DNA from: an uncultured Eubacteriales bacterium
GTDB lineage: Bacteria > Bacillota > Clostridia > Oscillospirales > Oscillospiraceae
Reading direction: 5' to 3'
Assembly (NCBI GenBank): GCA_905201305.1
Contig: CAJKNS010000060.1
Span: 1-11,451, forward strand
DNA length: 11,451 bases
Under the pieces are notes generated by a model that saw only the letters and a list, made by a program, of their open reading frames with translations, was not told where the DNA came from and searched no databases. A program made the translations under genes and the position numbers. Shown here piece after piece: positions 6,652-11,451 of this stretch (its first letter is position 1; each line of letters starts with the position of its first letter).

Positions 6652-8376
6652 ATGAAACGATTGCTAACTTTGCTGCTGTCATTGACCATGATCCTGTCGG
6701 CATTTGCCGGCTGCGGCAGCAAAACCGAGTCGTCTGCCCCTGCTTCCAGTGCTGCATCCTCTGCCGCAGCGCCTGCTCCTACCGAAGCGGCTGCGCCGGT
6801 TGATGATGCCGCTCCTGCCGACAGCGCCGCCGAGCCTGCTTCCATGGAAGAAGCAGCCGATGCGGAAGACGGCTGGGCGTATACCCCCATCTCCTATCCG
6901 CTGGCAGATGCCCCCGCTACCCTGGACTACTGGATCATCTGGGAGCTGTCTGCCGACACCATGTATAACGACGTCAGCGAGCACGTTGCCCTCAAGGAGC
7001 TGGAAGACGCCACCGGTGTCCACCTGAACCTGCTGGCACAGTCTCAGGCTGCCGGTCAGACCAACACCAACCTGATGATCGCATCCGGCGACTACGCCGA
7101 TATGATCGGTATGTTCTCCTACCCCACCGGCATGGACGCCGCTGTGGACGATGAAATCGTTGTGGACCTCAAGGACATGATCCCGGAGTATTCCCCCGAC
7201 TACTACAAATACCTGATTGCCGACGACAATAAGCTCTGGAAGTCCGTTCAGACCGACGAAGGACATATCGGCGCTTACGTGACCGTTGGTGCAAAGCCCA
7301 AGATTGCCGACGGCACCATGACCTTCCAGTTCATGCTGGATGAGCTTGGCGTCAAGAAGGACGACCTCCGCACCGTAGATCAATATGAGGACTACCTCAC
7401 TGCCGCCAAGAACAAATATGGCATGGCTGCTCCCCTGTATCTTCCCGGCGACTTTATGCTGGACGGCGATACCCTGGCAAACACCTATGGCGTGTCTCTG
7501 AAGGTTGACGCCATCACCGGTGACCTTCCCTGGCTGGTAGAAGACGGCGAAGTAAAGTTCGGCTATCTGGAGGACGGCTTCGCCGAGTATGTCACCCTGC
7601 TCCACGACTGGTACGAAAAGGGGCTCATTGACTCCGATACCGCTTCCCATCCCACCGAGTACCGGGACGAGGACCTGATTGGTCTGGTTGCCAACAAGCA
7701 GGTTGCCGTGTTCCACCGCGGCGACGGTCTGGTGGATATGCTCTCCGGCATCTCCGGTGAGCAGGTCATGCCCATCTACTTCCCCACCGTCAATGCAGAC
7801 GACACCCTCCATATTGGCGGCGGCGTTGACACCATCTCCGGCGAAACCGGCACCGTCATCACCACCGGCTGTGAGGAGCTGGAGCTTGCCATGCAGTTTA
7901 TGAACTACTGCTACACCGACGATTGGGTTCTGCCCAGCAACTATGGTGTAGAAGGCGAAACCTATGACATGGTAGACGGCAAGCCTGTATTCCAGGAGTG
8001 GACCTACACCACTGAGGGGCGTACCTTCAGCTCTGTGCTCATGGACTACACCTTCCTGGCCATGGTCAACGACAACGTAGAAACTCCCGGGCGCTCCGAA
8101 GCTGCTCTGTCCTGCGAGGATACCTGGAACGACAACATCGACAACCAGAACGACTATCCCGTGGGCGCTGCCATGACCATTGAAGAAGGCGACCAGTACA
8201 ACCGCCATGCCGGCGACCTGGTTACCCTGGTGAAGCAGTACACCGCAAAGTTCATCACCGGCGACGAGCCGCTGTCCGGTATCCCCGAGTTCCAGCAGAA
8301 GCTTCGCGACACCGGTATTCAGGACTGCATCGACGCAAAGCAGTCCGCCTATGACCGCTATATGTCCAGAAGCTGA
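6652..8376 (+). CDS. Extracellular solute-binding lipoprotein (ABC transporter substrate-binding protein, family 1-like)
   Basis: This 574-residue protein opens with a lipoprotein signal peptide, MKRLLTLLLSLTMILSAFAG, followed by the lipobox Cys21. It should be lipid-anchored on the outer face of the membrane. Residues about 24-76 are a flexible Ser/Ala/Pro/acid-rich tether. The rest has the pattern of large clostridial family-1 binding proteins: LDYWIIWEL near the start of the domain, LKELEDATGVHLNLL, IASGDYADMI, then long Tyr/Trp/Asp-rich stretches as in proteins that bind sugars, oligosaccharides or other polar ligands. AAGGA at about 6641-6645 serves as ribosome binding site. It heads an operon with the beta-helix gene and is divergent from LysR. 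No permease or ATPase gene lies nearby, so any transporter partner is elsewhere or absent. Codons TTA, CTA and TCA are absent after the signal peptide, which suggests high expression. The ligand is unknown. Confidence 0.9.
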   Translation: MKRLLTLLLSLTMILSAFAGCGSKTESSAPASSAASSAAAPAPTEAAAPVDDAAPADSAAEPASMEEAADAEDGWAYTPISYPLADAPATLDYWIIWELSADTMYNDVSEHVALKELEDATGVHLNLLAQSQAAGQTNTNLMIASGDYADMIGMFSYPTGMDAAVDDEIVVDLKDMIPEYSPDYYKYLIADDNKLWKSVQTDEGHIGAYVTVGAKPKIADGTMTFQFMLDELGVKKDDLRTVDQYEDYLTAAKNKYGMAAPLYLPGDFMLDGDTLANTYGVSLKVDAITGDLPWLVEDGEVKFGYLEDGFAEYVTLLHDWYEKGLIDSDTASHPTEYRDEDLIGLVANKQVAVFHRGDGLVDMLSGISGEQVMPIYFPTVNADDTLHIGGGVDTISGETGTVITTGCEELELAMQFMNYCYTDDWVLPSNYGVEGETYDMVDGKPVFQEWTYTTEGRTFSSVLMDYTFLAMVNDNVETPGRSEAALSCEDTWNDNIDNQNDYPVGAAMTIEEGDQYNRHAGDLVTLVKQYTAKFITGDEPLSGIPEFQQKLRDTGIQDCIDAKQSAYDRYMSRS

Positions 8377-8391
8377 TTCCATTGCAATGAA

Positions 8392-8420
8392 CCCCCGGTC
8401 TGCTTCTTTCAGACCGGGGG
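8392..8420 (+). other. Intercistronic hairpin between the binding-protein and beta-helix genes
   Basis: A perfect 11-bp stem, CCCCCGGTCTG / CAGACCGGGGG, with a 7-base loop begins 16 bases after the binding-protein stop. It is followed by CAAACCAAGC, not a T-run, so it is unlikely to terminate well. Such hairpins commonly protect the upstream message from 3' decay and set unequal protein levels within an operon. Confidence 0.7.
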
Positions 8421-8448
8421 CAAACCAAGCTACACAGGAGGTTATTTT

Positions 8449-10269
8449 ATGCTCGAAACAAAAACCGTCACCGGCACCTGGCTGGTGGAAGAAACCACCC
8501 ATCTCTATGATCTGACCATCCAGGAGGGCGCGGAATTGAAAGCGCCAGAGGGCAAGTTTATTGCCATGACCGTAGATGGCATTGGCTATGACCCCAAGCC
8601 CGGTCGCTATCACGGCGATATCGTGCTCACCGTAGCAGAAACCTACCACATGGCGCCCCATGCGCTGATGCGGCTGAACAACATTTCTCGGGAATTCACC
8701 GATGCCGTGGTCATTGACAGCGGCAAGGTGGTGGAGGAAAAGTGTGTTTCTGCCCTGATTCAAACCGGCACTGTCACCGGCGAAAAGGCAGAAAACGTCT
8801 ATCTTGCCTCCAATGCCGAGAGCTTTAATGGCATTCTGGTCACCGGCGATCAGCCCTATCTGGTCAAAGACTGCCGCATGGAGCTGGATGGCTTCGGCGC
8901 CAACGACTTTATGGGCGTAGGCTCCGCAGTTGCCGCCATTGATACCGCCGATGTTACCATTGACGGCTGTGATTTTACCGTCAACGGCGTCACCCGCTGC
9001 GCAGTCCATGTGGGCGGCGACAGCCATGTGACCGTCAAGAATTCCCGGATTCAGAACACCTCTCCCGATTCCGACTGGCTGGGTGATTTCAGCTGGGCAT
9101 GCGGCTTCCTGGGCACCAACCGGCTCTGCCAGCTCTGCGACAACGGCACCGTTGTCTATGATAACTGCGACCTCACCAGCAACGGCTGGGGCATTCTGTC
9201 CATCGACGGTACCGACAAATACAACGAAATGATTGTGAAAAACTCCCGACTGACTCTGTCCGGTCCCAGAAGTCACGGCTACGGTGCGTTCTGCATCGGC
9301 GGAAACCACGTGCGCTTTGAGGGCTGCGACGTCAATGTCACCGGTTATCCTCTGATGCTCCGGGGCATGATGGACAAGGGTCGCGCCGAGATCGTGGACT
9401 CCAAGATTCGCGGTCGCCGTTTTGGTCTGCTTGCCATGGGCGACACCCACAGTGTACTTACCGTTGCCGGCTCCGACTTTGAAACCGACAAGTCCTCCAT
9501 GGTATTCAAAGGCTCTGCCACCACCGTCAACATCACCGAAACCGCCATGCGTCCCGGCAACGGCGTGATTCTCCAGCTGATGGACAATGACGAAAGCGGC
9601 ATGACCGGTCAGGACTTCAAGATTCCTGTGGGCGAAGTGGATCAGCCCATTGCAGGCCGCGATCTGTTTACCGCAGGAGAGGACGACATCAACATGACCA
9701 TCACCGCCTGCCGTCTCACCGGTGATTTCTTCAACTCCACCACGAACATTCAAGCCAACAAGCGCTCCACCCAGGGCGGCTTCGGTAAGTTCCATGATAC
9801 GCTGATTGGCACCGGTCAGGGACATAACGAGCCCACCAAGGACGGCAAAATTGCCGAGGGTCCCGACGCCCCCAAGCCTGATGATGCACCCAAGCCCATG
9901 ATGAAGGATCTGGACACTCCCAAGAACCTGGGGCTTGTCCTGAAGGATACCACCATCACCGGCATCATCAGCTCCGCCACCCAGAAGTACCGCGACGGAC
10001 TGACGCTGATCGATGAGTCCAACCGCCGTGAGATGTCCAATATCACCCAGACTGCCGCCCCCACCGTCAACAACGGCGTGATTGTCTCTCTGGACCGTAC
10101 CAGCCGCTGGACCGTTACCGGCACCTGCTATCTCACCGCATTGGAGCTTACTCCCGGCGCCGTGGTAGAAGCACCGGCTGGAAAGGCACTGGTCGTCACC
10201 CTGGATGGTCAGGAAATTCAGCTGGCACCCGGCAGCTATCAGGGTAAGCTTGTGCTGACCGTCAAATAA
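8449..10269 (+). CDS. Right-handed parallel beta-helix repeat protein without a visible export signal
   Basis: This 606-residue protein starts at ATG 8449, with AGGAGG at 8436-8441 seven bases upstream. The middle, roughly residues 110-440, is made of short coils ending in turns such as VTIDGCDFTV, VTVKNSRI, VVYDNCDL, VRFEGCDVNV and LTVAGSDF, the pattern of right-handed parallel beta-helices. The N-terminus (residues 7-62) and C-terminus (556-605) carry the same module: VTGT, then GA-x-hydrophobic-x-AP-x-GK, then hydrophobic-T-x-DG, then PG-x-Y-x-G and VLTV. They may cap both ends of the helix. A Pro/Asp/Lys-rich segment with repeated APKP lies near residues 470-492. No signal peptide, lipobox or anchor is visible although its operon partner is surface-exposed. 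Beta-helix proteins are often carbohydrate lyases or hydrolases or adhesins, but I see no catalytic motif I can name. The function is unknown. Codon use is as restricted as in the upstream gene. Confidence 0.85.
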   Translation: MLETKTVTGTWLVEETTHLYDLTIQEGAELKAPEGKFIAMTVDGIGYDPKPGRYHGDIVLTVAETYHMAPHALMRLNNISREFTDAVVIDSGKVVEEKCVSALIQTGTVTGEKAENVYLASNAESFNGILVTGDQPYLVKDCRMELDGFGANDFMGVGSAVAAIDTADVTIDGCDFTVNGVTRCAVHVGGDSHVTVKNSRIQNTSPDSDWLGDFSWACGFLGTNRLCQLCDNGTVVYDNCDLTSNGWGILSIDGTDKYNEMIVKNSRLTLSGPRSHGYGAFCIGGNHVRFEGCDVNVTGYPLMLRGMMDKGRAEIVDSKIRGRRFGLLAMGDTHSVLTVAGSDFETDKSSMVFKGSATTVNITETAMRPGNGVILQLMDNDESGMTGQDFKIPVGEVDQPIAGRDLFTAGEDDINMTITACRLTGDFFNSTTNIQANKRSTQGGFGKFHDTLIGTGQGHNEPTKDGKIAEGPDAPKPDDAPKPMMKDLDTPKNLGLVLKDTTITGIISSATQKYRDGLTLIDESNRREMSNITQTAAPTVNNGVIVSLDRTSRWTVTGTCYLTALELTPGAVVEAPAGKALVVTLDGQEIQLAPGSYQGKLVLTVK

Positions 10270-10289
10270 GGAATTCTGTTTTATCCGCA

Positions 10290-10328
10290 AAAATCCCACC
10301 GTGGTTTTCTTCGCCGCGGTGGGATTTT
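10290..10328. terminator. Bidirectional Rho-independent terminator between the beta-helix and phosphatase genes
   Basis: A 15-bp stem (10290-10304 with 10314-10328, one G-T wobble) has a 9-base loop. The arms end in AAAA/TTTT, with further T-rich sequence on both strands. It lies between two convergent genes, 20 bases after one stop codon and 2 bases after the other. Confidence 0.88.
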
Positions 10329-10330
10329 CG

Positions 10331-10789
10331 TTATTTCTGATTCATGCAGAATCGCAGCAGTCCCTGACAGCCCTCCAGCACATCCTGCCAGGTTGCCTCA
10401 AAATCCCCAGTGTACCAGGGATCCGCCACCTCGCTGTGTTTTCCCGCAAATTTCATGAGCAGGTGCAGCTTCTGCTCCGGATCGCCGCCGGAAATTCTGC
10501 GCATATTCTCAAGATTCCGCCGGTCCATTCCAATCAGCAGATCATAATCGCGATAGTCCCGCCGGATCATTTGCCGGGCAGTTTTTCCCTCACAGGAGAT
10601 TCCATGCTCCCGGAGCTTTTTCTTTGCAGGGAAATAGACCTCGTTGCCAAGCTCCTCCCGGCTGGTGGCAGCGGAAGCGATGGAAAACTCTGCTGATCTT
10701 CCCGCCTGTTCCACTAAATCCTTCATAATAAATTCCGCCATGGGACTGCGGCAGATGTTGCCGTGGCATACAAATAAAATCCGAACCAT
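10331..10789 (-). CDS. Low-molecular-weight protein tyrosine phosphatase
   Basis: This 152-residue protein begins MVRILFVCHGNICRSPMAEF, containing the catalytic P-loop C8-x5-R14-S of LMW-PTPs. The second signature, DPWYTGDF, supplies the general acid Asp123 followed by the two aromatic residues that shape the pocket. The family dephosphorylates phosphotyrosine (and in some members phosphoarginine) in the cytoplasm, often to reverse a bacterial tyrosine kinase in capsule, stress or sporulation control; none of these targets is visible here. The length is typical. The gene starts 3 bases after the stop of the XRE regulator gene, and its ribosome binding site (AGGAT, minus strand near 10800) lies inside the end of that gene, so the two are co-transcribed and probably translationally coupled. 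Confidence 0.95.
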   Translation of the reverse strand: MVRILFVCHGNICRSPMAEFIMKDLVEQAGRSAEFSIASAATSREELGNEVYFPAKKKLREHGISCEGKTARQMIRRDYRDYDLLIGMDRRNLENMRRISGGDPEQKLHLLMKFAGKHSEVADPWYTGDFEATWQDVLEGCQGLLRFCMNQK

Positions 10790-10792
10790 TTC

Positions 10793-11284
10793 TTAATCCT
10801 CTCTTACATACTCCATCCACAGCACCACAATCCCGGCGATCAGCATGCACGCGCTCAGAATCAGCGGCGCAAGCATCCAGGTCCGGAACAGCGCAGTTCC
10901 GTATCGCCCCCAAGCTGTAAACCACTCCGTAAGCACGCTGGCATAGAAGCCCGCACCGATCAGCGTAGCGGTCAGCGCCAGCAGTCCCAGAATCAGCAGC
11001 AGCTTTCCAAAAAACATCCGCAGCCCTCTTCGCTTCTCTCGCGTTTCATCCCGCTTTACCGGTGCAAAATTCGCCCCCTGCGCTTTCTCCATTTCGTCCA
11101 GCAGCAAATAGTCCGTGGACACATGATAATACTCCGCCAGCGTCACCAGATGGCGCAGCGGCAGCGACCGCTTGCCCAGCTCGTAATTGCTGTAGACCCG
11201 CTGGTCAATACCCAGCAGAGCCGCCACCTGCTTCTGCGCCAGATCATGATCCTCGCGCAGATCTTTCAGTCTTGGGATGTACAA
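10793..11284 (-). CDS. Membrane-anchored XRE-family transcriptional regulator
   Basis: The N-terminal 60 residues are a Cro/C1-type helix-turn-helix: YIPRLKDLREDHDLAQKQVA, then ALLGIDQRVYSNYELGKRSL and P. A charged linker (to about residue 92) leads to two hydrophobic segments at about 93-117 (LLLILGLLALTATLIGAGFY) and 136-156 (APLILSACMLIAGIVVLW), so the DNA-binding head should hang from the cytoplasmic membrane face. I chose the TTG at 11284 (163 residues) because GAGGTG at 11296-11291 leaves 6 bases before it, while the ATG at 11290 would have none. The resulting N-terminus also fits the family. Paired operator-like sites upstream suggest autoregulation. It leads a two-gene unit with the tyrosine phosphatase. 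What the membrane part senses is unknown. Confidence 0.88.
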   Translation of the reverse strand: MYIPRLKDLREDHDLAQKQVAALLGIDQRVYSNYELGKRSLPLRHLVTLAEYYHVSTDYLLLDEMEKAQGANFAPVKRDETREKRRGLRMFFGKLLLILGLLALTATLIGAGFYASVLTEWFTAWGRYGTALFRTWMLAPLILSACMLIAGIVVLWMEYVRED

Positions 11285-11302
11285 AAGCATCACCTCAAGA
11301 GC

Positions 11303-11308
11303 ATTATA
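11303..11308 (-). promoter_or_regulatory. -10 box of the XRE regulator operon
   Basis: The minus strand reads a consensus TATAAT here, 7 bases before the GAGGTG ribosome binding site, giving a very short leader. At 17 bp spacing the -35 would be CAATAC, a poor match, and it would overlap the first operator-like palindrome. The promoter may therefore be weak or factor-dependent. Confidence 0.5.
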
Positions 11309-11311
11309 TGT

Positions 11312-11352
11312 ACTATCAAAGAATAGTATTGATTTCACCATCAAACGATAGT
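11312..11352. promoter_or_regulatory. Two operator-like sites in the divergent XRE control region
   Basis: ACTATCAAAGAATAGT (11312-11327) is an inverted repeat with arms ACTAT/ATAGT. ACCATCAAACGATAGT (11337-11352) matches it at 13 of 16 positions and starts 25 bp further on. The first covers the spacer of the XRE promoter and the second lies in the spacer of the rightward promoter. They are good candidates for autoregulatory binding sites of the XRE protein. Confidence 0.65.
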
Positions 11353-11357
11353 AAAAT
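11329..11357 (+). promoter_or_regulatory. Sigma-A-type promoter of the small rightward gene
   Basis: TTGATT (11329-11334) and TAAAAT (11352-11357) are separated by 17 bp. The spacer contains the second operator-like site, so a bound regulator would block RNA polymerase. Confidence 0.65.
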
Positions 11358-11374
11358 AGCCTTAAGGTGATAAA

Positions 11375-11451
11375 ATGGAACTGTATCAAAAAATGTATCT
11401 CACCTTTTTCGCCGTCACGGAGGATGTGCTGAATATGCTGGATGCCGCTCC
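11375..11451 (+). CDS. Start of a small hypothetical protein gene, 3'-truncated by window edge
   Basis: The ATG at 11375 follows AAGGTG at 11364-11369 with 5 bases between. It opens a frame reading MELYQKMYLTFFAVTEDVLN and onward that stays open to the last base (25 full codons). A well-placed promoter lies upstream. The predicted start is a soluble amphipathic helix. I have the impression of similar short N-termini in small uncharacterised clostridial proteins, but I cannot assign a family or function. It is divergent from the XRE regulator gene and shares its control region. Confidence 0.7.
   Translation, partial: MELYQKMYLTFFAVTEDVLNMLDAA

Noticed and set aside
6679..10299. A 1,206-codon open frame on the minus strand with Gly/Val/His-rich translation
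   Set aside because: It is the exact antisense register of two well-supported genes with ribosome binding sites, a signal peptide and domain matches. Its openness follows from codon bias, and its translation shows no family pattern.
1..11451. CRISPR arrays, tRNA or rRNA genes, prophage structural genes
   Set aside because: I looked for regularly spaced repeats, cloverleaf-like segments and phage-type genes and saw none; this was by eye, so a short ncRNA could be missed.

Overview
The window looks like part of the chromosome of an endospore-forming, anaerobic gut-type Clostridia (Oscillospiraceae/Ruminococcaceae-like). The reasons are a SpoIIID homologue, oxygen-sensitive flavin/iron-sulfur reductases, strong AGGAGG-type ribosome binding sites and GC-rich codon use. 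The lineage call is inference; there is no rRNA, tRNA, CRISPR array or complete transposase gene here.

Layout. (1) 3-1769, + strand: the 3' part of a large oxidoreductase with two [4Fe-4S] motifs joined to a fumarate-reductase-type FAD domain, closed by a perfect-stem terminator. (2) 1824-2078, - strand: spoIIID with a TTG start and a sigma-E-like -10 box. (3) 2216-3453, - strand: a dead acyltransferase-3 gene, split near its start by a roughly 164-bp TTAA-flanked inverted-repeat element (MITE-like) and carrying two in-frame stops. Removing the element and one TTAA copy restores the frame exactly. (4) 3554-6510, - strand: an Old Yellow Enzyme/enoate reductase-type Fe-S flavoenzyme with its own promoter, preceded by a LysR-type regulator. 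(5) 6652-10269, + strand, divergent from the LysR gene: an orphan extracellular solute-binding lipoprotein, then a right-handed beta-helix protein with no visible export signal. (6) 10331-11284, - strand: a two-gene unit of a membrane-anchored XRE-type regulator and a low-molecular-weight protein tyrosine phosphatase. (7) 11375-end, + strand: the start of a small divergent gene that shares a two-operator control region with the XRE gene.

How it may work together. The LysR gene sits between a reductase for activated C=C bonds and a divergent, apparently highly expressed binding-protein/beta-helix operon. The strong promoter of that operon is bracketed by two 13-bp direct repeats 51 bp apart (12/13 identical), which are good candidates for the regulator's sites. 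I infer a substrate-inducible capture-and-reduce module, possibly for a diet- or host-derived unsaturated compound; the FAD/Fe-S protein at the left edge may or may not belong to it. The substrate cannot be read from the sequence, and no ABC permease or ATPase is present in the window. The most novel points are the beta-helix protein, whose two ends carry the same repeat module, its pairing with an orphan binding protein, and the precisely reconstructable MITE insertion.
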